Source: Luteibacter sp. 9135
Lineage (GTDB): Bacteria; Pseudomonadota; Gammaproteobacteria; Xanthomonadales; Rhodanobacteraceae
Assembly (NCBI RefSeq): GCF_000745005.1
Contig: NZ_JQNB01000001.1
Span: forward strand, 1,459,001-1,523,000
Direction of reading: 5' to 3'
DNA: 64,000 nucleotides
Of this stretch, positions 56,229 to 64,000 are shown one piece after another (the stretch's first letter is position 1; each line of letters opens with the position of its first letter). Position numbers and translations under genes: made by a program. The notes under the pieces were generated by a model, which worked only from the letters and a program-made list of their open reading frames with translations, had not been told where the DNA came from and did no database searches.

Positions 56229-57170
56229 TCAGGGGCGGCGCTTGGTGCGCGCTTCGTCGAGCCGGCGCTGGCGTACGGGTTGGCCCAGCAGCCGCGGCAA
56301 CCAGGCGGCGAACGACTGGGGTGCGATGCCGAGCTGGGCCAGGCCGTCGACCTTGCCGACGGAATCCGTGCGCAGCGAGAGGAAATTGTCCGGGGTGAAC
56401 GGCTTGCCGGGAACGAACTGCGCGAACTGCGCCTGCAGGCGACCCAGGCTGTCGGGCATGGGAAGGACCACGCGATGCCGGCCTCGCGCATCGCGGATGG
56501 CGCGGACGATGTCGATCAGGGTCCAGGTCTCCGGCCCGTACAGCTCGAACGTGCGCAGCAGGCTGGCGGCTGGCGTGGCGACCGAGCGGGCGATCGCCTC
56601 GGCGACATCGCCGACGTAGACCGGCGCCATTTTCGCCTGCGGCCGCGGCAGCGGAATGACCGGCGCCAGGCGCAGGAGCGCATCGAACCGGCTGACCAGG
56701 CCGTCGCCCGGCCCGAAGATGGTGCTTGGCTGGTAAAGCGTCCAGTCCAGCGTGGAGGCCTTGACCAGGGCTTCGGCCTCGCCGCGGGAGCGGAGGTATT
56801 TCGATAGTCCCTGGCCGGCCTTGAGCGAACTCATCTGGTGCAGGCGATGGACGCCGGTGGCCTGGCAGGCCTCGATGACGAGCCGCGTCAGCCCCACGTG
56901 CGCGCGTTCGAACGTGTGCCGGCCACTCTCGCTGAGGATACCGACGAGGTTGATGACGGCATCCGCGCCGGCGATGTGCCGCCGCAGGGTGGCGGGATCG
57001 TAGACATCCGCCGTGACGGTGGTGACCTGGCGTCCCACCGCGCTGTGACGGCGTGCCTCGCGATTGCGGGAGAGCAGCAGGAGGGAATGTCCGTCGGCGG
57101 CGAGCCGGGGAATCAGCGTGCCGCCGACGAAGCCGGTGCCACCGAGGATGACGATGCGTTGAGCGTTCAT
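56229..57170 (-). CDS. NAD(P)-binding oxidoreductase, complex I NDUFA9-like
   Basis: This 313-residue extended-SDR protein has the Rossmann motif [37 protein letters not shown] and [14 protein letters not shown] mark the branch that includes the complex I subunit NDUFA9. A catalytic Tyr-Lys pair is not obvious, as in NDUFA9, so it may bind rather than turn over a nucleotide. It is the gene directly upstream of cca and probably co-transcribed. Confidence 0.85.
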   Translation of the reverse strand: MNAQRIVILGGTGFVGGTLIPRLAADGHSLLLLSRNREARRHSAVGRQVTTVTADVYDPATLRRHIAGADAVINLVGILSESGRHTFERAHVGLTRLVIEACQATGVHRLHQMSSLKAGQGLSKYLRSRGEAEALVKASTLDWTLYQPSTIFGPGDGLVSRFDALLRLAPVIPLPRPQAKMAPVYVGDVAEAIARSVATPAASLLRTFELYGPETWTLIDIVRAIRDARGRHRVVLPMPDSLGRLQAQFAQFVPGKPFTPDNFLSLRTDSVGKVDGLAQLGIAPQSFAAWLPRLLGQPVRQRRLDEARTKRRP

Positions 57171-57210
57171 GAGTTCAGCCTAGGCCGCCTGGCGCTCGAC
57201 GCCAAGCGGA

Positions 57211-59316
57211 TCAGCTCTGGGGTTCCTGAGGGGCCGGGGCGGATGTCGCCTCGGCGGGTGCCGGCTGTGAGACGGCCGGGGCTGTCGGTGGCGTCGGGTG
57301 TGTCACCGCGGGTGCCGGACAGGCCACCGGCTTGCGGACGGCGCCCGCCGACGGAAGCGCATACGTGCTGCCGAAGCGGGTCATGCGCGAGCCGATGGGC
57401 AGGGCGTTGCCGGTCAGGCGCCAGTCGTAGATCACGGCGAAAGCCATGACGCGAGCGACGTATTCGCGGGTTTCCTTGTAAGGGATGCTGGCGACGAACA
57501 GGTCGGGGTCCAGGGTGCCGCGGGCGCTCACCCACTGGTCGACCTTGTTGGGTCCGGCGTTGTACGCGGCGCTGGCCAGCCACGGGGCGCCGTTGTAGCG
57601 CGCGGCCATCTGGGCGAGGTAGCGCGTGCCGAGAATGATGTTGGTGGTGGGCTCGTAGAGGCTGTCACCGCCGTTCCAGGCCAGTCCGTTGCGCTTGGCC
57701 ACCAGCGAGGCCGTGCCGGGCAGCAGCTGCATGAGCCCGCGTGCGTCGGCGCCCGAGCGTGCGTCGGTCATCCATGCGCTCTCGGCGCGGATGATCGCGT
57801 AAGCCCACGGCGCCTCGATGCCCGCCTGGCTGGCCTGTTCGACCACGCCGTCCTGGCGTGCCAACGGAAAGCGCTGCTCGTAAAGGCGCAGGGCATCGCC
57901 GGACGACAGCGCGAACACCGCGCGGTCGTACCAGCCCTTGCGGAAGGCCAGGTCCACGGCAAGCCGCTGGGTATCGGCGTCGCGTCCGGCCAGCGCGGCC
58001 GTCCACTCGCGCCGGGCGTACTTCTGCAGACCCACGGCGTAGAGTTCGAACGCGCGGTCCATGCCCGGCTCCGCCAGCAGCGAAGCCTCGCGGCGCTCGT
58101 CGGTGGCCATGGAGGCGGGGCAGATCGCATAGGACGCGTCGAGCCGGTCGGCGGCGAGGAAGCCGAAGTACGTGGCTTCCTGTGCCACGTTCTGGTAGAT
58201 CGCCCGCGCTTCCGTCTGCCGGTTCAACCGGCCCAGCACCAGTGCGCGGAAATAACGCCACTCGCCGTCGTCTTTCTGCGTGGGCGACAGGGCATCGAGG
58301 GCGGTCAGTGCCGCCGGCCAGTCCTGCCTGGCCAGGGCGACGCGCACCCGCCATTCCCGTGTCGCGTCGGTCTGGGCACCCGCCGGCAGCGCGGCCAGCC
58401 GATCCAGCGCGGACTCGTCGAAGTCGGTGGCGTGGAACAGCGCGAGGGCGTTGAGGACGGCGCCCTTCTGTTGTTCGCTGAGGGCGAAGCGCGGTGCCAG
58501 GGTGGTCCAGGCGCTGTCGGCCACGGTGGACTGCTTGCGGGCCATGCGCTGCAGGGCGAGCGTCACGGCCTGACGGCCGCGCGGTGTATCCGGCCACGTG
58601 GCCGCATCGCGTAGTGCGCCGTTGGGATCGTTCAGGGCCTTGGCGATGCGTTGTGCCGCCGCGGCATCGTCGGCCGGCAGCCAGCCTGCCAGCGCGGCGA
58701 TGGTGCCGCCCTTGCCTGCTTCGGCTGCGGTCTGGATGCGTGTCCACAGGCGATCCGGCGTCAGCAGGCCCTGGTCGTGCGCCGCGCCCAGCACCGGGTC
58801 GCAGGCGTCGGGCAGGCTGGCCTTCTTCCATAGGTCAGCCAGGTCGGTCGCGAACACCAGCGGCTCGCCACGGGACAGCTTGGCCTGGAGGGCGAAGCAA
58901 CTCAGCGCGTCGCCGAGTCCCGGCTGGTACATCGCGGTGAAGGTGGGCCAGTCCTTGCGGCGGGCGAGTTCGGCGAGGAAGTCGCGGCGAAGGTCGCTTG
59001 CGGGGATCAGCCCACGATTGGCATTGAGGTAAGCCTCGACGCGTGCGCGATCGAGGGTGCGCAGGTCGTGCTCGAGCGCGGCTGCCTCGAGGTAGGGGAA
59101 CAATGCGTAGTGTTCGAGGCCCCCGGCCTGGGCACGCCACGCGTCGCCGCCCTGCTGGGCGACGGCATAGGCCTGGCGAAAACGCGCGCGCTCGGCGTCG
59201 GTACCCTCGGCCGAGGCGCCCAGCGTGACGGCGAGGCCGCAGGTGGCAAGGGCGAGACCGGCCATGAGGCGAAACGAGCGGACGCTGCGTCGCAGTGCCT
59301 TCGGGGCGAAGACCAT
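57211..59316 (-). CDS. slt: Soluble lytic murein transglycosylase
   Basis: This 701-residue periplasmic enzyme cleaves the MurNAc-GlcNAc bond of peptidoglycan with formation of anhydro-MurNAc. A signal sequence (about 1-36) is followed by a long superhelical domain (about 40-480). The SLT domain has the catalytic glutamate in AYAIIRAESAW, then GLMQLLPGTAS, NIILGTRYL and ASAAYNAGPNKVDQW. A Pro/Ala-rich tail of about 60 residues is unusual and may span the envelope. AAGGAA precedes the ATG. Confidence 0.93.
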   Translation of the reverse strand: MVFAPKALRRSVRSFRLMAGLALATCGLAVTLGASAEGTDAERARFRQAYAVAQQGGDAWRAQAGGLEHYALFPYLEAAALEHDLRTLDRARVEAYLNANRGLIPASDLRRDFLAELARRKDWPTFTAMYQPGLGDALSCFALQAKLSRGEPLVFATDLADLWKKASLPDACDPVLGAAHDQGLLTPDRLWTRIQTAAEAGKGGTIAALAGWLPADDAAAAQRIAKALNDPNGALRDAATWPDTPRGRQAVTLALQRMARKQSTVADSAWTTLAPRFALSEQQKGAVLNALALFHATDFDESALDRLAALPAGAQTDATREWRVRVALARQDWPAALTALDALSPTQKDDGEWRYFRALVLGRLNRQTEARAIYQNVAQEATYFGFLAADRLDASYAICPASMATDERREASLLAEPGMDRAFELYAVGLQKYARREWTAALAGRDADTQRLAVDLAFRKGWYDRAVFALSSGDALRLYEQRFPLARQDGVVEQASQAGIEAPWAYAIIRAESAWMTDARSGADARGLMQLLPGTASLVAKRNGLAWNGGDSLYEPTTNIILGTRYLAQMAARYNGAPWLASAAYNAGPNKVDQWVSARGTLDPDLFVASIPYKETREYVARVMAFAVIYDWRLTGNALPIGSRMTRFGSTYALPSAGAVRKPVACPAPAVTHPTPPTAPAVSQPAPAEATSAPAPQEPQS

Positions 59317-59468
59317 CGGGATTCCTTCACGGGTGCTTACCCGGTGATTGTAAGCGAAGCCGGTGCGCAGGCTTGATGAACGCCCCGCGCGGGAGGCATC
59401 GCGCCCGCGCGCGCGGGTCCGCTAAGCTTGGGCGGTTTCCTCCTTTACGCTCTGGCAACTGGAACGGC

Positions 59469-61121
59469 ATGCCGCCCCATCTCTCCCATGCGCGCCTGGC
59501 GCGACCCCTCGCCTGGCTCATCCTTGCCCTGGCCGCCGTCTTCGGCGCGGGGTACTGGTTCGTCCTCGGCCGGCCGATCACCTTGCCGGACTCGCCGACG
59601 GCCAAGATCGCCTGCGTGTCCTACGCGCCATTTCGCCTGAAGGGCGAAACGCCGTTCGACATCCATGCGTTCATTCCCCCCGAGCGCATCGACGCCGACC
59701 TCAAGGCGCTGTCCACGCGTTTCGACTGCGTACGTACGTATTCGATGGGCCAGGGCCTGGGGGCCGTTCCCGATCTTGCCGGCCGCTACGGCATGAAGGT
59801 GCTGATGGGCATCTGGCTGGGCCGCGATCCGGCCGCCAACGAGCGAGAGATCCAACTGGGCCTGGCGGCGGCGCGGCGCGATCACGACAGCCTGCGCGGC
59901 ATCGTGGTGGGTAACGAGGTGCTGCTACGCGGCGAACTGTCGGAGAAGGAACTGGCTGGCTACATCTCGCGGGTGAACAAGGCCACGGACGTTCCGGTGA
60001 CCTACGCCGATGTGTGGGAGTTCTGGCAGAAGCATCCCGCGCTGGCCAAGGCGACGGATTACCTCACCATCCACATCCTGCCGTACTGGGAAGACCAGCC
60101 GGTGGCGCCCGAAGACGCGGTGCGCCATGTCGCGGACGTGTACCAGAAGATGAAGCGCGAGTTTCCGGGCAAGGCCATCATGATCGGCGAGACCGGCTGG
60201 CCCAGCCAGGGCCGCACGCGTCGCGACGCCAGCGCCAGCCTGGTCAACGAAGCGCGCTACATGCGCGAATTCCTGAACTACGCGGCGACGGTGGACATGC
60301 CGTACAACGTCATCGAGGCCTTCGACCAGCCGTGGAAGCGCGACCTGGAAGGCACGGTCGGCGGCTACTGGGGCATTTTCGACGTGGATGCCGAACCCAA
60401 GTTCGCCATGCAGGGTCCCATCATCGAAGAGCCGCGCTGGACGTGGGCGATCGCGGCGGGCGGCCTGATGGCGCTGGTCTTCCTCGCCGCGGGCGCGGTG
60501 CGTCGCCGCTGGCGGGGTGCATCGGGCTGGGTGGCGCTCGCGCTCGCCGGCTTCGCCACGGGCACCGCACTGGCGGCGCACCTGCGGCTGCTGTCGTTCG
60601 CCGCGCGCAACGACGTGGAATGGACGGTCGGCATCGTCATCGGGTTGCTGGCGCTGGTCACCACCGTGTCGCTGTCGCGTACCATCGCGGCGCGATTGGC
60701 CTCGCCGGTCGATCCTGCCGCGGTGGCGCCGCGTCCCGTGGAGCGGCGGCGCCTCGGCATCGCCTGGTCCGACGTGTTCACGCCGCAGCGTTTCTTCTGG
60801 ATGTTCGTCCTCACGCTCTACGGCATCCTGCTGGTGTTCAACGGACGCTACCGCGACTTTCCTATCGGCCTGTTCGCGCTGCCGTGCATCGGGTTCCTCG
60901 TGCTCGGCGTGCTGCGCACGCGCAACGACACGCCGATGCCCCTGGTGGAGGAACGCCTGCTGGCCGTGTGGTTGCCGCTGCTGGCGGTGGCCGTCGTGGT
61001 CCAGGAGCAGGGCGCGAATGCCGTGTCGTGGGGCTGGCTGGTGCTCAACCTGGCAATGGCGCTACCGGTGCTGAGCGCTTGGCGCCGCGCGCGCCTGCCG
61101 GCGCCCGATACCGCCGTGTAG
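59469..61121 (+). CDS. Membrane-anchored glycoside hydrolase family 17 protein
   Basis: This 550-residue protein has an N-terminal membrane segment (about 12-33) and a GH17 beta-1,3-glucanase/transglycosylase domain (about 45-320). The proton donor lies in VVGNEVLLRGELS and the nucleophile in MIGETGWPSQGR. Five or six C-terminal helices follow. Such proteins in proteobacteria modify beta-1,3-glucans or make branch points in periplasmic glucans. The ATG at 59469 is chosen because the hydrophobic anchor follows at once. The stop codon TAG is the first TAG of a REPIN. Confidence 0.86.
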   Translation: MPPHLSHARLARPLAWLILALAAVFGAGYWFVLGRPITLPDSPTAKIACVSYAPFRLKGETPFDIHAFIPPERIDADLKALSTRFDCVRTYSMGQGLGAVPDLAGRYGMKVLMGIWLGRDPAANEREIQLGLAAARRDHDSLRGIVVGNEVLLRGELSEKELAGYISRVNKATDVPVTYADVWEFWQKHPALAKATDYLTIHILPYWEDQPVAPEDAVRHVADVYQKMKREFPGKAIMIGETGWPSQGRTRRDASASLVNEARYMREFLNYAATVDMPYNVIEAFDQPWKRDLEGTVGGYWGIFDVDAEPKFAMQGPIIEEPRWTWAIAAGGLMALVFLAAGAVRRRWRGASGWVALALAGFATGTALAAHLRLLSFAARNDVEWTVGIVIGLLALVTTVSLSRTIAARLASPVDPAAVAPRPVERRRLGIAWSDVFTPQRFFWMFVLTLYGILLVFNGRYRDFPIGLFALPCIGFLVLGVLRTRNDTPMPLVEERLLAVWLPLLAVAVVVQEQGANAVSWGWLVLNLAMALPVLSAWRRARLPAPDTAV

Positions 61122-61199
61122 GAGCGCACGATGTGCGCGAAAAGCCAACGAAGCGGCGAAGAGGCAAGCCCCCTATCGCGCACATCGTGCGCTCCTACA
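61117..61199. repeat. REPIN copy 3
   Basis: Two perfect inverted 24-base REP arms (61117-61140 and 61176-61199) flank a 35-base spacer. The TAG in each arm is used as the stop codon of the flanking convergent genes, at 61119-61121 on the plus strand and 61195-61197 on the minus strand. Confidence 0.88.
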
Positions 61200-61584
61200 T
61201 GGCCCTATTCGGCAGGGCGGGGCGGGTCTGGTCGTATTGCACGCGGACCAGGCGCAGGGCGCCGATCAGCAACGCCAGGGCGCCGCCTTCGTAGCAGTAC
61301 AGCTGCAGGGCGATGACGCCCAGCGACGCGGCGAGCACGGCGGATACCGTGCTGCGCCAGAACAGGGCGACCAGGGCCATCAGCACGGCGGCGTAGCCGT
61401 AGGTGTAGGTCAGGAAGCCCTGCACGATGAGGTTGCGCGTGGTGCACCACCAGGGGCCGTCGGCACCGTCGCACGCGTGTGCCGCGTCGGCGGGTTCGAT
61501 GAAGCCGTAACGCAACACGGTGGCGGCGAGCGCGACGAGGACGATGACGACCCAGGGCAGGGCGGCGCGCAGGCTGGACTTCAT
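61195..61584 (-). CDS. Small membrane protein
   Basis: This 129-residue protein has about four hydrophobic segments (roughly 7-27, 54-75, 77-96 and 97-112), with CDGADGPWWCTTRN between the first two, possibly outside the membrane with a disulfide. No family is recognised. It starts seven bases after the stop of the EEP hydrolase gene, so it is its operon partner. The last bases lie within the REPIN. Confidence 0.7.
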   Translation of the reverse strand: MKSSLRAALPWVVIVLVALAATVLRYGFIEPADAAHACDGADGPWWCTTRNLIVQGFLTYTYGYAAVLMALVALFWRSTVSAVLAASLGVIALQLYCYEGGALALLIGALRLVRVQYDQTRPALPNRAM

Positions 61585-61591
61585 GACGGGC

Positions 61592-62404
61592 TTATCTCGT
61601 GGGGAGGGCGCCGGCGGCTTCTGCCAGCGCGAGCGGCAGGCGGATTTCGGCGGCAAGCGGCAGATGATCGGAGAAGGCACGGGGCAATGTCCATGTCCGG
61701 TCCAGCGCGATGTCCGCGGAGGTCAGGATGTGGTCCAGCGCGCGGCGCGGTTTCCAGCTGGGGAAGGTGGGCGTGCTGACCGTCGGTGGCTGCAACGCCG
61801 TCTTCTCGAACAGGCGGCGCATCTCGGGCGAAGTGGGCTCGGTGTTGAGGTCGCCCATGAGCACCGCGTGGGGAAACGGGGCCAGTAATTCGGCGATGAA
61901 GCCCAGTTGGCCCATGCGCGCCGCCGCGCCCAGCGACAGATGGGCGATGACCACCACCAGCGCGTCGGTGCCGGTGCCGAAACGCACGAACAGCGCACCG
62001 CGGCCCTTGATGCGACCAGGCAGGGGGTAGTCGATGACTTCGCTGGGCTCGATCCGACTCAGCAGGCCATTGGCCGAATGCGCCACGCGCGCCATCGGCC
62101 GGTTGGGCTGGTGACTCCAGTAAGGCATCCCGGCGGCTTCGGCGATGTAACGGGTCTGGTTGAGGAAGCCGGAACGCAGGCTTCCTGCATCGGCCTCCTG
62201 CAGGCCGACCACGTCGAATTCGTGCAGGAGCTGGGCGAGCGAATCGAGGTTGTCGAGCTTGGAGCGCGCGGGCAGCACCGCGTTGACGCTGCGCGTGACG
62301 TAATCGCTGTAACGCTGGACGCTGGCGCCGGCGAGGATGTTGCAGCTCAACAGGCGCAGGGTGCGTTCCGGAGCGATGACGGGGGGGGACGTGAAGCGGG
62401 TCAT
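61592..62404 (-). CDS. Endonuclease/exonuclease/phosphatase-family hydrolase
   Basis: This 270-residue EEP-fold hydrolase shows LRLLSCNILAG with the metal asparagine, DVVGLQEADAGS with the metal glutamate, VIAHLSLGAAAR, LMGDLNTEPTS and FSDHLPLAAEIRL with the catalytic histidine. Members act on DNA, phospholipids or other phosphodiesters. No signal peptide is seen. It is co-transcribed with the small membrane protein and lies downstream of the dsbA pair with an intervening hairpin. Confidence 0.86.
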   Translation of the reverse strand: MTRFTSPPVIAPERTLRLLSCNILAGASVQRYSDYVTRSVNAVLPARSKLDNLDSLAQLLHEFDVVGLQEADAGSLRSGFLNQTRYIAEAAGMPYWSHQPNRPMARVAHSANGLLSRIEPSEVIDYPLPGRIKGRGALFVRFGTGTDALVVVIAHLSLGAAARMGQLGFIAELLAPFPHAVLMGDLNTEPTSPEMRRLFEKTALQPPTVSTPTFPSWKPRRALDHILTSADIALDRTWTLPRAFSDHLPLAAEIRLPLALAEAAGALPTR

Positions 62405-62445
62405 GTGTGGGTGCTTTTGGGTCTCGTCCGGCGATAGCGCCAGAG

Positions 62446-62476
62446 GATGCCCCCCGCCGCGTGAACAGGGGGCATC
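62446..62476 (-). terminator. Hairpin downstream of dsbA
   Basis: GATGCCCCC pairs with GGGGGCATC around a 13-base loop, between the dsbA stop and the EEP gene on the minus strand. No T-run follows. Confidence 0.45.
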
Positions 62477-62491
62477 GGATAGCCTCAGGGC

Positions 62492-63145
62492 TTACTTGCC
62501 GCCCTTGAGTTCCTTGTCGACCAGGTACTTGGTGACGCCGTTGAGCTCGTCGAAGTCCTTGATCTGTGCGCTGCGGTACTTGCCGTCCACGACGACGGTG
62601 GGTGTGCCGTCGATGCCCCACGCCTGGATCAGCTTCCCGTCGTCGAGGATGCGCTTGCGGATGGCTTCGTCGTTCGTGGCCAGCTGGATGAATTTCGCCT
62701 TGTCCACGCCGTAGTTCTGTGCGTACCAGCCGGCCAGCTCATCGATGGTGCGGATCGGGTAATGGTCCTCATGGATCGCCTTGAACAAGGCGGCATGGGC
62801 CTTCTCGGCCACGCCGAGCTGCTTGGCCGCATAGTAGGCCTGCGCATAAGGCAACCAGGCGTCGTTGAACGCCGCCGGGATGACACGGAACACCACGCCC
62901 TTGGGCAGCTGCTTCTGCAGGGCTTCCGCGTACGACTCGTAATGCGCGCAATGCACGCACCCGTATGAGAACACCTCGACGACTTCCACCTTGCCGTCCT
63001 TCGGATCCAGGCGTTGCGGCTTGGCGATGGTGACGTACTGCGTGCCGTCGGTGTAGCTGGCCGCGGCAGCGGGGTCGGCCGGCTTGGCGCTGCACGCCGC
63101 GGTGAGGGCCAGGCCCACGAAAAGGAGCGATAGACGCTTGAACAT
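62492..63145 (-). CDS. dsbA: Thiol:disulfide interchange protein DsbA-like, CVHC type
   Basis: This 217-residue periplasmic oxidoreductase introduces disulfides into exported proteins. Its N-terminus ends in LTAAC, a lipobox-like motif, so it may be a lipoprotein. The active site is CVHC in EVFSYGCVHCAHYES and the cis-proline is in GIDGTPTVVVDGKY. CVHC differs from the CPHC of E. coli DsbA and resembles DsbL-like or other variants. CGGAG precedes the ATG. It lies 30 bases after the second dsbA gene and is probably in the same transcript. Confidence 0.88.
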   Translation of the reverse strand: MFKRLSLLFVGLALTAACSAKPADPAAAASYTDGTQYVTIAKPQRLDPKDGKVEVVEVFSYGCVHCAHYESYAEALQKQLPKGVVFRVIPAAFNDAWLPYAQAYYAAKQLGVAEKAHAALFKAIHEDHYPIRTIDELAGWYAQNYGVDKAKFIQLATNDEAIRKRILDDGKLIQAWGIDGTPTVVVDGKYRSAQIKDFDELNGVTKYLVDKELKGGK

Positions 63146-63175
63146 GAAGATCTCCGTAAAGGGTCGGGAACGCGG

Positions 63176-64000
63176 TTACTTGCCCGCGGCTTCCTTGCTG
63201 ATGAGCCACTGCACCAACTCGATCGACTGGGGATAGCCACCGGCCGTCGCGGCCGTGAAGCGGTATTTTCCGTTCACCACGATGGTCGGCGTGCTATCGA
63301 CCTCATAGGCGCGGATCAGTTCATCGGCGCGCTTCATCTTCGTGTTGATGGTGAAGGAATTGGCCGTGGCGACGAATTCCTCCGGCTTCACGCCGTACTT
63401 CGCGTAAAACTTCGCCACGTCGTCGATGGTCGGCCAGGCCGACTGCGCCTTGGGCTTGTTGGTCTGCTGGTCCATGATGCCGAGCTCGCCGCTCTTGAAT
63501 ACGGCGTCGAACATCGCGTCGTGGCTCTGCTTGTCCACGCCGAACGCCTGCGCGGTGAGATAGGCGCGCTGCAGCAACGGCCAGTTCTCGTCCGGGCGGA
63601 ACGATGCCGGCGTGTACGTCATGACCGTACCGCGGGGCAGGTCCTTGACCATCTGGTCGACGATGCCGTGGAACTGGAAGCAGGCCGGGCAACCGTACGA
63701 AAACACCTCGGTGACCTCGATCTTGCCGGGCGTGCTGGTCGGCTGTGCCGGGTCGATGCGGAAGTACTGCTTGCCCTCCACCCACTTGCCGTCGTCGACG
63801 AAGGGCTTGGGCGCAGGGCGCTTGTCGTCCGCTTCGGCGGCGGAGGCGGGGGCTGCCGAAGCGGTGCTGCCCGCGGCGGCGGGCGTGCTCGCCGCGGTCG
63901 AGGTGGCGCCGGCCGGCGTGGCCACCGGTGCCGTGGTGGCGGCCGGCGCCGCGGTGGCCGCGGGGGTGGGCGACGGCGTGGAAGCCGCGTCGTGGTTACC
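63176..64000 (-). CDS. Second DsbA-like protein, CPAC type (5' end outside the window)
   Basis: The C-terminal 275 residues are in the window; the frame is still open at 64000. A low-complexity Ala/Thr/Pro/Ser-rich region of at least 60 residues precedes the thioredoxin-like domain. The active site is CPAC in EVFSYGCPACFQFHG and the cis-proline is in EVDSTPTIVVNGKY. A GTG at 63925 could start a shorter protein, but the in-frame linker upstream argues for a longer one. It lies directly before the CVHC-type dsbA. Confidence 0.85.
   Translation of the reverse strand, partial: GNHDAASTPSPTPAATAAPAATTAPVATPAGATSTAASTPAAAGSTASAAPASAAEADDKRPAPKPFVDDGKWVEGKQYFRIDPAQPTSTPGKIEVTEVFSYGCPACFQFHGIVDQMVKDLPRGTVMTYTPASFRPDENWPLLQRAYLTAQAFGVDKQSHDAMFDAVFKSGELGIMDQQTNKPKAQSAWPTIDDVAKFYAKYGVKPEEFVATANSFTINTKMKRADELIRAYEVDSTPTIVVNGKYRFTAATAGGYPQSIELVQWLISKEAAGK

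Noticed and set aside
63176..63925. Complete short DsbA gene starting at the GTG at 63925
   Set aside because: The same frame stays open to the window end with an uninterrupted Ala/Thr/Pro linker, so the true start is probably outside the window.

Overview
The window is high-GC proteobacterial chromosome. Its gene content fits the gammaproteobacterial order Lysobacterales (Xanthomonadales), most likely a Rhodanobacteraceae relative of Luteibacter or Dyella. The clues are an MdtBC-type RND pump, a monomeric NADP isocitrate dehydrogenase, a long glutaredoxin-rhodanese fusion, the tsaD / rpsU-yqeY-dnaG block, a tandem DsbA pair, many TonB-dependent receptors, and GTAGGAGCGCAC-type REP palindromes. 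The genus is inferred from gene content only. No rRNA, tRNA, CRISPR array or complete insertion sequence was seen.

Layout. 1-3970: end of an mdtB-like gene and a complete mdtC-like gene. 4219-8943: icd, a secreted GDSL lipase and an aldo/keto reductase divergent from a LysR regulator. 10121-13335: a long structured leader with small ORFs in front of the Mg2+ P-type ATPase mgtA. 13478-16239: a secreted protein, a membrane acyltransferase and an MBL-fold hydrolase. 16362-18188: a lower-GC cassette holding one FRG-domain gene between two inverted copies of an 86-87 bp palindromic element; this is the most unusual accessory feature. 18316-23344: Grx-rhodanese fusion, LpxH-like phosphoesterase, SGNH hydrolase, AlaA-like aminotransferase and rsgA. 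23434-30464: a surface-adhesion block, an autotransporter followed by a four-gene archaic (Csu-like) chaperone-usher pilus operon.

30711-34941: a compact operon behind a perfect 24-bp operator-like palindrome (small ORF, membrane protein, XRE regulator, S33 peptidase, NatA, NatB). 34938-38572: PqqU/YncD-like TonB receptor, exported methyltransferase, rluE. 38557-41091: dgoK - SMP-30 lactonase - dgoA, a galactonate-type branch. 41144-45993: dedA, dnaG, a DUF1328 gene, yqeY and rpsU, with tsaD divergent. 46069-49158: folB, an MscS channel, folK and a membrane protein. 49345-54973: secreted protein, pteridine-reductase-like SDR, EcsC-like protein, TonB receptor, MidA-like methyltransferase. 54992-61121: cca, NDUFA9-like protein, slt, and a membrane-anchored GH17 protein. 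61195-64000: small membrane protein, EEP-family hydrolase and two tandem dsbA genes, the second cut by the window end.

Three REPINs (paired inverted REP sequences) sit at about 4007, 43967 and 61117. The last one supplies the stop codons of both genes that converge on it. Many genes are joined by ATGA overlaps or gaps of a few bases, so most blocks are probably co-transcribed.
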